Both the position numbers and the translations under genes were made by a program. 64,000 nt of DNA, taken from Pseudonocardia nematodicida (GTDB lineage: Bacteria; Actinomycetota; Actinomycetes; Mycobacteriales; Pseudonocardiaceae). This document shows, piece by piece, positions 50,099 through 59,378 of the stretch. Below the pieces are notes generated by a model, which saw only the letters and a list, made by a program, of their open reading frames with translations, had not been told where the DNA came from and did not search any database. Numbering within the stretch: the stretch's first letter is position 1; each line of letters opens with the position of its first letter. The stretch lies in contig NZ_JBEDNQ010000001.1 in the NCBI RefSeq assembly GCF_040105385.1, positions 124,001-188,000 of the forward strand, read 5' to 3'.

Positions 50099-51187
50099 TC
50101 ATCCCTTCCGCAGGCGGGGGTCGAGAACCAGGTAGAAGAGGTCGACGGCGAGGTTGACCAGCGTGTAGAGCAGCGCGATCGCCAGTGCGGCGCCCTGCAC
50201 CACGGGGTAGTCGCGTTGCAGCACCCCGGAGATGACCATCCCGCCGACGCCGGGGTAGGCGAAGACCGTCTCGGTGATGACCGCGCCGCCGAGCAGCGAG
50301 CCGAACTGCAGCCCGAGCACGGTGATGATCGGCAGTGCCGAGTTGCGCAGCACGTGCCGGAGCAGGATCGCGTTCTCGGCCATGCCCTTCATGCGCGCGG
50401 TCCGCACGAAGTCCTCGCCGCGCACTTCCAGGACCGACGCCCGCACGATCCGGGTGATGTAACCGGCCATCGACAGGGCGAGCGTCGTCGCGGGCAGGAT
50501 CAGGTGCGAGATCCAGGGCAGGACCAGGTCGGGCCGGTTCTGCAGGATCGCGTCGAGCAGCACGATGTTGGTGGTGGGCTCGTAGCCCAGCGAGTTCGGC
50601 AGCCGGCCCAGCACCGGCAGCCAGCCGAGCCACACCCCGAACACCACGATGGACAGCACCCCGAGCGCGAACCAGGGCAGCGAGAAGCTGACCGTGCCGA
50701 CCGCGCGGATCGTGGTGTCGATCCAGGTACCCCGGTACACCGCGGCGATCAGCCCGGTGACGCCGCCGATCAGCACGGCGATGGTCATCGCGGCGACGGT
50801 GAGCTCCAGGGTGGCCGGCAGCGCCGAGCCGAGCAGCCGGAGCACGTCGTTGCCGCCGAAGAACGACTGTCCGAGATCGAACCGGAGCAGGTCCCCGAGG
50901 TAGGTCAGGTACTGGGACAGTAGCGGCCGGTCCAGCCCGAGCGCCTCGGAGATCTGCTGCTGGTTCTGTGCGACCTGCTCGGAGGAGAGCCCGTCGCCCC
51001 CGCCCGCCAGTGCCGTGGCGGCCGATCCCGGGATGAGCCGCATCGCGAGGAACACCAGCGTGGCCAGGATCCAGAGCACCACCGGCACGGCGAGCAGCCG
51101 GCGCACGATCAGCCGGCTCAGCCCGGAGCCGCCGCGCCGGGCGGCCGGGCGAGCCCGGCGGGTCGTCAGCGAGGTCGGGACGCTCAC
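50099..51187 (-). CDS. peptide-type ABC transporter permease (DppB-like)
   Basis: A 362-residue membrane protein with the DppB pattern: an N-terminal basic tail, LATLVFLAMRLIPGSAA, the FGGNDVLRLLGSALPATLEL region, and the cytoplasmic loop EDFVRTARMKGMAENAIL. The GTG at 51187 follows AAGGGG and overlaps the stop of the DppC-like gene (GTGA). With DppC it forms the membrane channel. Confidence 0.93.
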   Translation of the reverse strand: MSVPTSLTTRRARPAARRGGSGLSRLIVRRLLAVPVVLWILATLVFLAMRLIPGSAATALAGGGDGLSSEQVAQNQQQISEALGLDRPLLSQYLTYLGDLLRFDLGQSFFGGNDVLRLLGSALPATLELTVAAMTIAVLIGGVTGLIAAVYRGTWIDTTIRAVGTVSFSLPWFALGVLSIVVFGVWLGWLPVLGRLPNSLGYEPTTNIVLLDAILQNRPDLVLPWISHLILPATTLALSMAGYITRIVRASVLEVRGEDFVRTARMKGMAENAILLRHVLRNSALPIITVLGLQFGSLLGGAVITETVFAYPGVGGMVISGVLQRDYPVVQGAALAIALLYTLVNLAVDLFYLVLDPRLRKG

Positions 51188-52047
51188 GGTGTCCCCTTCC
51201 GGTCGAGCGCGTCGCGGACGTCGTCGCCGACGAAGTTGCAGGCGACGACGAACACCAGGGTGGCCAGTGCCGGCAGCACGACCAGCGACGGCGCGGTGTA
51301 GAGGAACTCCTGCCCGGCCTGCACCATGTAGCCCCAGTCCGGGGTGGGTGGCTGGATGCCGAGGCCGAGGTAGGACATGCCCGCCGCGAATCCGGCGGCG
51401 ATGGACAGCGTGGTCAGCACCTGGACGAGGAGCGGGCCGACGGTTCCCGGCAGCACCTGGGTCAGCGCGATCCGCAGGCCTCCCGCCCCGGCCATCCGGG
51501 ACGCGAGTACATGGTCGCGGGCCGACTCCCGGGCCGCGAGCGCCCGTACCAGGCGGGCGATCCCGGGAGCCAGCGCGACACCGACCCCGACCACCAGGCT
51601 GGACGTGCCCGCGCCGGCTGCCGCGACCAGCAGGATGATCAGTAGCACCGACGGGAACGCCAGCGCGACGTCGGTGAGCCGCATGAGCAGTTGCTCGGCC
51701 CGGCCGCCGAGGTAGCCCGCGGCCAGCCCGATCGCGACGCCGATCGCCGTCGCCAGCGCGGTCGCGGCCAGCGCGACCATGAGCAGCGGCCGGGCGCCGT
51801 ACACCAGCCGGACGAGTTGGTCCCGGCCCAGGTCGTCGGTGCCGAGCAGGTGCCCGGGCGACCCCATCGGGAGCAGCGCCGCCGGGGACTGACGCAGCGG
51901 GTCCCCGGTCACCAGCAGCGGGCCGAGGAGGGCGAGCAGCAGGTAGGCCGCGACCACCACCCAGGACACGATCGCGACCGGCGTCCGGGCGATGCGGCGT
52001 GTCCCGCGGCGGGTCGTCCCGCGGCTGCCCATGGCTGTCGCGGTCAT
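51184..52047 (-). CDS. peptide-type ABC transporter permease (DppC-like)
   Basis: A 287-residue membrane protein. The N-terminal membrane helix is followed by GHLLGTDDLGRDQLVRLVYG, typical of DppC, and the cytoplasmic loop near ESARDHVLASRMAGAGGLR. The ATG overlaps the binding-protein stop (ATGA). It partners the DppB-like protein. Confidence 0.93.
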   Translation of the reverse strand: MTATAMGSRGTTRRGTRRIARTPVAIVSWVVVAAYLLLALLGPLLVTGDPLRQSPAALLPMGSPGHLLGTDDLGRDQLVRLVYGARPLLMVALAATALATAIGVAIGLAAGYLGGRAEQLLMRLTDVALAFPSVLLIILLVAAAGAGTSSLVVGVGVALAPGIARLVRALAARESARDHVLASRMAGAGGLRIALTQVLPGTVGPLLVQVLTTLSIAAGFAAGMSYLGLGIQPPTPDWGYMVQAGQEFLYTAPSLVVLPALATLVFVVACNFVGDDVRDALDRKGTP

Positions 52048-53690
52048 GCGCCGCCCACACTCGCGTCCTCGAGGAAGCAGCGGTGCGTGCTGAGCGCGTT
52101 GACGTTGACACCGGTGACGTTCGCGCCCGTGACCACGAGGTTCGTGGAGTGCACCAGCATCGACAGCACCATGAACTCCTCGGCCCAGCGACGCTGGATC
52201 TCCGAGTAGGCGGCGGTCCGCTCCGGCCCGATCGGCAGGTTCCGGGCGGCCACGGTGTCGTCGGCGAAGCGCTCGCTTCCGGGAAGGGTGTCGAAACCGG
52301 TGGCGGACGAGCCGTACACCCCTCGCGGGACGGCCATGTTCCCGACCATGTTGTCCGGGTCGGGAACGTAGGAGTTCCGCTCCCACACCATGATCTCGTG
52401 GTACGGGTCCTCGGTGTCCATGACCCGGCTGAAGAACGCGGCCGGGTCGACGGAGTCCGAGACCACGGTGAGGCCGATGTCGGTGAGGTTCTGGGCGATC
52501 ACCTGCGCGGCTCGTGGGTGCCAGGTGTCGCTCGCCGCCATCAGGCGCACCTCGCGGCCGACGGCGCCCGCCGCCTCGACGAGCCGCCGGGCCTCGGCGA
52601 CGTCGGTCCGGCTGAGGTCGGCCAGCGACGGGTCGTGACCGGGCATCGCCGGCGGGACGACGTAGCCCTCCGGCAGGGTGCCCACCCCGAAGAACGCCTG
52701 GTCCAGGATCGCCTGCCGGTCGATCGCAAGGTTGATCGCCTGACGGACCTCGAGCTCGGCCAGGGCCGGCCGGCGGACGTCCATCAGGAGCATGGCGTCG
52801 TAGCAGTAGGGGGTGTCGTGCACGGTCACCGCGTCGTTCGCGCGCAGCTGCTCGGCCGCGGAGTACGGGGTGAACTGGGTGGCCGAGACCGCGCCGCTGA
52901 TCAGCGAACTGATCATCGTCGAGGAGTCCTGGACCTGCTGCAGGACCACCCGGTCCACCGGCGGGCGGCCACCGACGAAGTCGTCGAAGGCCTCCAGGGT
53001 CACCGACTGGCCGGCCGTCGCCGCGGCCAGCCGGAACGGGCCGGTACCGACCAGGTGCTTGCCGATCTCGGCCCCGTACTGGTCCAGCGCCGCCTTCGAG
53101 ACGACCCGGGCACCGATGTCGGACAGCCGGGCGAGCAGGGTGCCGTCGGGGCCCTGCAGGACGATCCGCACGGTCCGCTCGTCGGGGGCGTCCAGGGAGG
53201 TCAGGTTGCGGCCGAGGCTCTGGAACGGGCGCGACGCCCCGTCGGGCAGGGACGGGTCGTCCTCGTCGAGCTGGCGGTTCAGGCTGGCCAGCACGTCGGC
53301 CGAGGTGAGGGCGTTGCCGTCGTGGAAGGTGACGCCCTCGCGGAGCGTGAACTCGTAGGTCAGCCCGTCGTCGGAGACGGTCCAGCTCTCGGCGAGGTCG
53401 GGCTTCGGATCGGGGTCGGTGAAGTCGCAGAAGGTCAGGCCCCGGCAGACCGAGTCGACGACCATCCAGTCCCCGAGCGTGGTGTAGAACGCCGGGTCGA
53501 ACACGCCGCTGGTCGCGTCGGTGCCCACGGTGAGGGTGCCGCCCGACGCGCCGCCGCCGCCCCCGTCGGAGGCCGCCACGCCGCAGGCGGACAGCACGCT
53601 CGTCAGCCCGACGCCGAGACCGAACGCGCCCACTCCGCGGAAGAGGGCCCGGCGCGACAGGTGCCGGTCGGTGGGCGTGGTGGGGGGCAT
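52044..53690 (-). CDS. ABC transporter substrate-binding lipoprotein (DppA-like) with Tat-type signal
   Basis: A 548-residue family 5 solute-binding protein. The N-terminus has the twin-arginine motif SRRALFRG (R13, R14), a hydrophobic segment and a lipobox ending at C36 (LSAC), so export by the Tat system followed by lipid anchoring is likely. The body shows the usual LAESWTVSDDGLTYEFTLREGVTFHDG segment. The ATG at 53690 follows GAGGAG. It is the first gene of an 11-gene unit that runs to 43182; the importer comes first and the enzymes after it. Confidence 0.93.
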   Translation of the reverse strand: MPPTTPTDRHLSRRALFRGVGAFGLGVGLTSVLSACGVAASDGGGGGASGGTLTVGTDATSGVFDPAFYTTLGDWMVVDSVCRGLTFCDFTDPDPKPDLAESWTVSDDGLTYEFTLREGVTFHDGNALTSADVLASLNRQLDEDDPSLPDGASRPFQSLGRNLTSLDAPDERTVRIVLQGPDGTLLARLSDIGARVVSKAALDQYGAEIGKHLVGTGPFRLAAATAGQSVTLEAFDDFVGGRPPVDRVVLQQVQDSSTMISSLISGAVSATQFTPYSAAEQLRANDAVTVHDTPYCYDAMLLMDVRRPALAELEVRQAINLAIDRQAILDQAFFGVGTLPEGYVVPPAMPGHDPSLADLSRTDVAEARRLVEAAGAVGREVRLMAASDTWHPRAAQVIAQNLTDIGLTVVSDSVDPAAFFSRVMDTEDPYHEIMVWERNSYVPDPDNMVGNMAVPRGVYGSSATGFDTLPGSERFADDTVAARNLPIGPERTAAYSEIQRRWAEEFMVLSMLVHSTNLVVTGANVTGVNVNALSTHRCFLEDASVGGA

Positions 53691-53708
53691 GGCGATCTCC
53701 TCGGGGTG

Positions 53709-53886
53709 TGGATCCAAAATGCTGTTGCTGGTATCCAGACGGAGTCTAGGGCGGGGCGTATTTCCGGTCCGTTACGTCGTCGTGAAGCAGTGCGACCGGT
53801 CCTGCTGGGCCGCAGCATGTCCGGTGGTGGCGCGAGGTGGGTCACGGCGACGTGATTGGATCCTAGCCGCGTTTTCGTGGATCCAT
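53709..53886. promoter_or_regulatory. control region with repeated TGGATCCA-type sites
   Basis: The gap upstream of the binding-protein gene has TGGATCCA at 53709-53716 and 53878-53885, TGGTATCCA at 53729-53737 and ATTGGATCC at 53855-53863. The rightmost is preceded by TTTCG. The same core occurs in the control region of the copper amine oxidase gene next to the GntR gene. The sites are palindromic and AT-containing in GC-rich DNA. They are candidate operators for that GntR protein. Confidence 0.55.
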
Positions 53887-53948
53887 AAGGGTTGCTTCGG
53901 TGTGCAGTGGCTCGAGTACCCGGAGTGATCGAGGGCAGGGCACGGCGA

Positions 53949-55541
53949 TCACGGCGTGTGCAGCTCTCCCGCGACCACCGTCGCGAGGACCCGCCCGTCA
54001 CGGAGCGGGCCCGCGGGGCCGAGCGGGTCGACGTCGGTCACTGCGACGTCGGCAGGCCCGCCGACCCGCAGACGCCCGGGGCCGTCCAGCCCGGCGACGG
54101 CCGCGGCGCGGGTGGTGAACAGGGCGAGCGCCTCCTCGGCGGTGACCGCCTCGTCCGGTCCGACCGGCCCGGTCAGCCCGCGAACCTCCCGGGTGCGCGA
54201 CTGCCACATACCGTGCAGTGCGGCCAGTGGCGGGCCGGGGCCGTCCGAGCCGCCGCCGACCAGCACACCCGCGTCGATCCAGGAGCGCAACGGGTTCGAC
54301 CGCGCCGCCACGTCCGGTCCGAGGCGCTCCGCGATGGTGGCGCCGGCGCTCCACCAGAGGGCCGGATGGGCCGAGACCGCCACCCCGAGCCGCCGCGTGC
54401 GGCGCATCGCCCGGGCGCCGGGCTCCAGGTAGGCGTGGATGAGGTGGAAGCCGAGTCCGGCCACCGGGGTCCTGCGGTCGATCTCCTCCAGCACGTCGAG
54501 CACGAGGTCGACGGCGGCGTCGCCGACCGCGTGGACCCCCACCCCGCGCCCGGCCGCCGCGGCGGCGGCGCAGTGCGCCCGCAGCGCCTCGACGCTGAGC
54601 GTCCGGTTGCCGGTGTACCCGTCGGTGCACGGCCAGGGGGTCGAGCGCCACGCGGTCCCGAGTGAGCCTCCGCCGTCGAGGAAGAGCTTGGTGGGGCCGA
54701 CCCGGAGTCGGTCGGGCGCCGCGTCCGCGACCCCGGCGCCGCGTACGGCCTCCTGCAGCGTCGCGTCGTCGAGGTGGTCGTCGCCCAACGGCATCACCAC
54801 GGTCCGGGTGGCCAGGCGCCCGGACCGGGCCGCGTCGGCGTAGGCGACGAGGTCCGCGGGCCCCACGGCGGGGTCCATCGCGCTGGTGAAGCCGTGCCCG
54901 CGCAGGCGACGGGTGCCCGCGGAGATCCAGCCGACCCGCCGCGCCCGGTCCGGCTCGGGGATCACCGACCGGGCGAGGTCGGCGGCGGGATGCTCGACCA
55001 GCAGACCGGTCGGCCGTCCGTCCGGGGCGCGGTCGATGCGGCCCCCGGGCGGGTCCGGGGTGGAGGCGTCGACACGGGCGGCCCGGAGCCCGGCAGTGTT
55101 GACGATCGCGTCGTGGCCCTTGCGGTCCAGGATCACCGGCCGGTCTCCCACGGCGGCGTCGAGATCGGCGGCCGTCGGCATCCGGCCGTCGGTCAGGTCA
55201 CCGGGGTCGAATCCGGCCTCGGCCTCGATCCAGCCGTCGCCGGGGTTCCGGGCGGCGTGCGCGGCGAGGCGGCGCCCGATCTCGGCGATGCTCGTCGCGT
55301 CGTCGAGCCCGACGCGTTCCTCGGCACGCCCGGCCCACAGCACGTGGACGTGGCTGTCGACGAACCCGGGCAGCACCCACCCGCCGGGGTCGTGCTCGAC
55401 GACCCGTCCGCGGAGCTCGCGGCGGACCTCGGCGACCGAGCCGAGGGCGACGATCCGGTCACCCCGGATCCCCACCGCCCGCACCCGCGGGCGTGCCGGG
55501 TCCATCGTGATCACGTCGCCGGTCAGCAGCAGGCTCTGCAT
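53949..55541 (-). CDS. YtcJ-like amidohydrolase
   Basis: A 530-residue metal-dependent hydrolase of the amidohydrolase-3 group. The metal pair is H64 and H66 in GFVDSHVHVLWAG; VGVHAVGDAAVDLV and FHLIHAYLEP supply further histidines, and the C-terminal Asp lies in GGGSDGPGPP. The ATG at 55541 is the natural start. It overlaps the lactonase-like gene by 19 bases. It is the last gene of the amine oxidase unit and resembles the enzyme at 5400-7010 in family, although the two are distant in sequence. Confidence 0.88.
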   Translation of the reverse strand: MQSLLLTGDVITMDPARPRVRAVGIRGDRIVALGSVAEVRRELRGRVVEHDPGGWVLPGFVDSHVHVLWAGRAEERVGLDDATSIAEIGRRLAAHAARNPGDGWIEAEAGFDPGDLTDGRMPTAADLDAAVGDRPVILDRKGHDAIVNTAGLRAARVDASTPDPPGGRIDRAPDGRPTGLLVEHPAADLARSVIPEPDRARRVGWISAGTRRLRGHGFTSAMDPAVGPADLVAYADAARSGRLATRTVVMPLGDDHLDDATLQEAVRGAGVADAAPDRLRVGPTKLFLDGGGSLGTAWRSTPWPCTDGYTGNRTLSVEALRAHCAAAAAAGRGVGVHAVGDAAVDLVLDVLEEIDRRTPVAGLGFHLIHAYLEPGARAMRRTRRLGVAVSAHPALWWSAGATIAERLGPDVAARSNPLRSWIDAGVLVGGGSDGPGPPLAALHGMWQSRTREVRGLTGPVGPDEAVTAEEALALFTTRAAAVAGLDGPGRLRVGGPADVAVTDVDPLGPAGPLRDGRVLATVVAGELHTP

Positions 55542-56437
55542 GATCCGTCCCCTTCGGTGCGGGCTCGATCCGTCTGGTGGGTGGGGCCGGCCGGGACCGG
55601 CGTGCCGAGCCGGCGCAGGAGCTCGGGCCAGACCGCCGGGTCGTGACCCGGGACGAGCTCGAGGCCACGCTCGGCGGCGATCTGCTTGAGCCGCCGGATC
55701 GGGCCGAGGCTCTGCTCGGGCGTGCACCCGATGCAGACCCCGATCGGCCGCTCCTCGCGGATGTTCTCGGTCAGGTCGGCGGCGTCGAACGCGAACACGA
55801 AGCCCCCACCGCCGGCGAGCTCGACCACGAAGCTCTGGTGGCCGGGGGTGTGCCCGGCGGTCAGGACCGCGGTCACACCGGGTGCGAGCACGGTGTCACC
55901 GTCACAGCGGCGCCAGTCGATACGCGGGTCGTCGAAGTCCACCCGGTAGATCGTGTTGCGCTCCACCTCGGGGGACCCGGACAGGCCGAAGCCGAGCTCG
56001 GCCCGCTGGACGTGCACCGGCACCCTGCCCGCGAAATGCTTCAGCCCGCCGGCGTGGTCGGCGTGCAGATGGCTGATCGCGACCGCCCCGATGTCCTCCA
56101 GGCGCACCCCGACAGACGCGAGCGCGTCGAGCAGCGGGTCGCCGGGCCCGGGCAGCGCGGGCTGGTAGGCCGGGGACCCGTAGAACCGCCGGTGCAGCGC
56201 GGGGTCGCGGATCAGCGCGGTGTTGAACCCGGTGTCGAGCAGCAACCAGCCGTCGTCGGTCTCCAGCAGCACGGCCGGGACCGGCTCGACGATGCGCTGC
56301 TCGCGCGGCGCACCGTGCAGCGACACCCACAGCGGCAGCCGCTCCCAGCCCAGCAGAAGGGGGACCACCCGCCGCACGCCGGTCCGGGCCGGCTGCTCCT
56401 GGCCCACGGGGTCCACCTGGTTGACCGCCGGCCTCAC
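55523..56437 (-). CDS. metallo-beta-lactamase-fold hydrolase, N-acyl homoserine lactonase-like
   Basis: A 304-residue protein. The dinuclear zinc motif is SHLHADHAGG, with further ligands in AGHTPGHQS, FAFDAAD and VPGHDPAVW, all in the order of AiiA-type lactonases. It has no signal peptide. The GTG start overlaps the glutamine-synthetase-like stop (GTGA). In this operon it may open a lactone or hydrolyse a thioester or ester intermediate; quorum quenching cannot be assumed. Confidence 0.88.
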   Translation of the reverse strand: MRPAVNQVDPVGQEQPARTGVRRVVPLLLGWERLPLWVSLHGAPREQRIVEPVPAVLLETDDGWLLLDTGFNTALIRDPALHRRFYGSPAYQPALPGPGDPLLDALASVGVRLEDIGAVAISHLHADHAGGLKHFAGRVPVHVQRAELGFGLSGSPEVERNTIYRVDFDDPRIDWRRCDGDTVLAPGVTAVLTAGHTPGHQSFVVELAGGGGFVFAFDAADLTENIREERPIGVCIGCTPEQSLGPIRRLKQIAAERGLELVPGHDPAVWPELLRRLGTPVPAGPTHQTDRARTEGDGSCRACC

Positions 56438-57957
56438 AGCAGGTCGAAGTACTCGCGCTGCTCCCAGGACGACACGTCGGCCAGGTAGCGCTCGAACTCG
56501 GCCCGCTTGAGGTGGGTGTACCAGTCCACCACGACGTCGCCGAGCTCTCGGCGGAACAGCGTGCTCGCGTCGAGCGCGTCGACCGCCGCACCGAGGGTCG
56601 GGGGCAGCCGCGGGGCGTCGTCGAGGTAGGGCGAGTCCGACGGCGCGCCGGGGGAGAGCCCCCGGTCGAGCCCGTCGAGCCCGCACACCAGCTGGGACAG
56701 GATGTAGAGGTAGGGGTTCGCGCCGGGCTCGCCGGAACGGTTCTCGAGGCGGGCCGACGGGTCGCCGGGCGAGCCGACCACGCGCACCATCGCGCCCTTG
56801 TTGTCCACCCCCCACAGCACCCGGTCCGGGGCCAGCGAGTGCGGCTGGTAGCGCTTGTAGCCGTTGACCGTGGGTGTGCTGAACGCCGCGGCCGGGGCTG
56901 CGTGTTCGAGCAGGCCGGCGAGCCAGGCCGTGCCGACCGGGGACAGGACCGAGCCGGGACCGGTCCCGGGGAACACCGGGGCGCCGGTGTCGAGGTCGCA
57001 CAGCGACTGGTGCAGGTGCCAGCCGGTGGAGGCGGTCTCGGCGCCCTGCGGCCGGGACATGAATGTGGCGTGCAGGCCCATCCGGCTGCACAGCTGCTTG
57101 ATCGCCGTCCGGGCGAGCACCACCTGGTCGGCGACCACGCTCGCCTCGCCGGCCTCCAGCGTGATCTCGAACTGGCTGGGGCCGAACTCCAGTTCGATCG
57201 AGCGCAGTGGCAGGTCGAGCCGGGTCAGCACCCGGTGGATCTCGGTGACGAGGGTGTCCGAGCGGTCCAGGGCGCCGATGTCGAGCAGCTGGGCGCCGGG
57301 GGTCAGCGGACGGACCGCCGGGGCGGCCCCGGGCGCGCCGGGGCGGCCGACCTGAGCGGGGTCCATCGCCGGGTCGGCCCGGGCGAACACGTGGAACTCC
57401 AGCTCCGGCCCGACGGTCAGGCTCATGCCGCGCCCGGCGAGGGAGTCCAGGTGCCGGCGGAGCAGGCCCCGGGTGCAGAACGGGACCGCGCCGCCGCCCG
57501 GGTAGTGCAGGTCGGCGAGCAGGAGCCCGGTCCTGTTGTCCCACGGCAGCACCCGGAACGTCGTCGGGTCGGCGACGAGCACCACGTCGCCGGCGCCGGA
57601 GAAGCCGCGGTAGCCGTCCAGGCGCAGCCCCTCGAACACCGCGAACGAGGAGCGCCCGGAAGGGTCCTTCAGCAGCAGCGAGGACGGCGCGGTCAGCCCG
57701 GAGCGCAGGATGCCGGGCAGCGCGGCGCTGGTGATCGACTTCCCGCGCAGCACCCCGTGCTGGTCGACGAAGCAGACCCGGACCAGCTCGATACCGAGCT
57801 CGTCGATCACCCGGCGGAGCTGGGCCGCGGCGGCGTACTTCTGCTCGGACCACAGCTCGTGGCGCTCCACGAAGCCGCCGCGATCGGAGTCGAGCATCGG
57901 GCGGGCGGTGTGCCCGCCGCCGCCCTCGGCCACCGGCCGCTCGTCGACGTTACGCAT
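56434..57957 (-). CDS. glutamine-synthetase-family ligase (gamma-glutamylamide synthetase-like)
   Basis: A 507-residue GS-fold ligase. The N-terminal beta-grasp (VRVCFVDQHGVLRGKSI), the metal glutamates in VGPELEFHVF and SIELEFGPSQFEI, the ATP-site His in STGWHLHQS, NGYKRYQP and RLENRSGEPGANPYLY are all present. GS-like proteins in catabolic clusters (IpuC, PuuA, TdnQ-type) join glutamate to an amine. Next to an amine oxidase and a Rieske oxygenase this is a plausible role. The ATG overlaps the Rieske gene stop by eight bases. Confidence 0.88.
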   Translation of the reverse strand: MRNVDERPVAEGGGGHTARPMLDSDRGGFVERHELWSEQKYAAAAQLRRVIDELGIELVRVCFVDQHGVLRGKSITSAALPGILRSGLTAPSSLLLKDPSGRSSFAVFEGLRLDGYRGFSGAGDVVLVADPTTFRVLPWDNRTGLLLADLHYPGGGAVPFCTRGLLRRHLDSLAGRGMSLTVGPELEFHVFARADPAMDPAQVGRPGAPGAAPAVRPLTPGAQLLDIGALDRSDTLVTEIHRVLTRLDLPLRSIELEFGPSQFEITLEAGEASVVADQVVLARTAIKQLCSRMGLHATFMSRPQGAETASTGWHLHQSLCDLDTGAPVFPGTGPGSVLSPVGTAWLAGLLEHAAPAAAFSTPTVNGYKRYQPHSLAPDRVLWGVDNKGAMVRVVGSPGDPSARLENRSGEPGANPYLYILSQLVCGLDGLDRGLSPGAPSDSPYLDDAPRLPPTLGAAVDALDASTLFRRELGDVVVDWYTHLKRAEFERYLADVSSWEQREYFDLL

Positions 57958-59329
57958 CGGCGGTCGCCCCCGAGTCGGCTCCCGAGCCGGCGCCCGGGTC
58001 CTGGCCGGCCGTGCCGGTGGGCGGGGCCGCCCACGGGGACGCGGCGCGGCGGGTCGCGTCGTGCGCGGCCCAGCGGTCCTGCCACCCCTCGGTAGGGCTG
58101 ATCATGTCGACGGCGATCGGACCGACCAGCCGGGCGGCCTCGGCGTCGTCGAGGGGGTGGGCCGGCAGCGGGGAGCCGGCCTCGAAGGCATCCAGGGACT
58201 TGAGCAGCAGCCGCCGGTTGGCGGTCACCGCGCGGTCGGAGACCCCGAGCCGCTCGACGGTCCGGTCCTGGATCGCGCCCATGCTCTCGACCGCCCACTG
58301 GTCGTGGACGTTGATGTCGAGGCCCATGCCGGTGTAGGTCAGCTCCTGCTGCTCGGTCGCGTCGAAGCCCCACCGGTTGTCCCGGTTCCGGATCGGCCGG
58401 TAGTCCGGCAGCGTGACCTCGGAGAGCCGCTGGGCGAGCAGGGTGTCCTTGTCCGTCTTCTCCGAGAAGTCGTAGAGGACCATGTACCAGTAGTGGCTGT
58501 GGTCGTCGATCGGCACGTGCCACTGCGCGAAGACCTTGTCGTTGCCGAAGGGCACGACGAACGCGTTCGGGAACATCAGGTTGGTGATCCGCACGTGTGT
58601 GACGTCCTCGGCGAGCTCGCGGATCGCGAACACCCGCAGCCCGTGCTCGGCCGACTCGACCTCGATGTCGGGACGGAAATGGTCGCCGACCAGCTTGGAC
58701 AGCTTCTGGCCGGTGCCCTCGACCTCCTCGCTGAACTGCTGGCCGTAGACCTCGCGCGGGTCCTCGCCGACGAAGCGGTGCAGGAACGAGACGTGGCTGG
58801 GGTCGATCCCGCCCTCGACGCCCTGGAGCCAGTTGCAGTCCCAGAGTCCCTTGAAGGCGAAGGTGTAGGCGTCCGGCGCGGTGAAGCAGTCGAACGCCGG
58901 GAACGGCGGCGGGTCGCCCGCGCCGAGGTAGGCGAAGACGATGCCGTTGCGCTCCTCGCAGGGGTAGCTGCGGATCCGGATCTTGTCGGCGAAGGTGCTC
59001 GACGGTGGCTCGGCCGGCTGCTCGAGGCAGCGGCCGTCGGAGCCGTAGAGCCAGCCGTGGTAGAGGCAGCGCAGACCGCCGTCCTCGAGCCGGCCGTAGG
59101 ACAGATCGACCCCGCGGTGCGCACAGAACCGGCTGACCAGTCCCCAGCCGCCGTCCTCGCGCTGGAACAGCACGAGGTCCTCGCTCATCAGCCGGACGGC
59201 CTTCACCGGCCGGTCCACCGGCATCTCGGAGACCAGCGCGGCCGGCTGCCAGTAGGAGCGCATCAACCGGCCGAGCGGCGCGTCCGGGCCGGTGCGGGTC
59301 AGCTTCTCGTTGTCCTCGCGCTTCAGCAC
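57950..59329 (-). CDS. Rieske non-heme iron oxygenase, alpha subunit
   Basis: A 459-residue oxygenase. The Rieske cluster is bound by C69 and H71 (FCAHRGVDLSYG) and C88 and H91 (CLYHGW). The mononuclear iron ligands are H179 and H184 in GGIDPSHVSFLHR, with D176 as the electron bridge. Its length and arrangement match the phthalate/phenoxybenzoate type, which has only an oxygenase and a reductase. It could hydroxylate an aromatic ring or cleave an N- or O-alkyl group. The GTG start lies 49 bases after the reductase reading frame. Confidence 0.92.
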   Translation of the reverse strand: MLKREDNEKLTRTGPDAPLGRLMRSYWQPAALVSEMPVDRPVKAVRLMSEDLVLFQREDGGWGLVSRFCAHRGVDLSYGRLEDGGLRCLYHGWLYGSDGRCLEQPAEPPSSTFADKIRIRSYPCEERNGIVFAYLGAGDPPPFPAFDCFTAPDAYTFAFKGLWDCNWLQGVEGGIDPSHVSFLHRFVGEDPREVYGQQFSEEVEGTGQKLSKLVGDHFRPDIEVESAEHGLRVFAIRELAEDVTHVRITNLMFPNAFVVPFGNDKVFAQWHVPIDDHSHYWYMVLYDFSEKTDKDTLLAQRLSEVTLPDYRPIRNRDNRWGFDATEQQELTYTGMGLDINVHDQWAVESMGAIQDRTVERLGVSDRAVTANRRLLLKSLDAFEAGSPLPAHPLDDAEAARLVGPIAVDMISPTEGWQDRWAAHDATRRAASPWAAPPTGTAGQDPGAGSGADSGATADA

Positions 59330-59378
59330 GACGGGCCTCTCTCGACTCGGGAACGGTGGTGGGAGCTGTGGAGGGCGG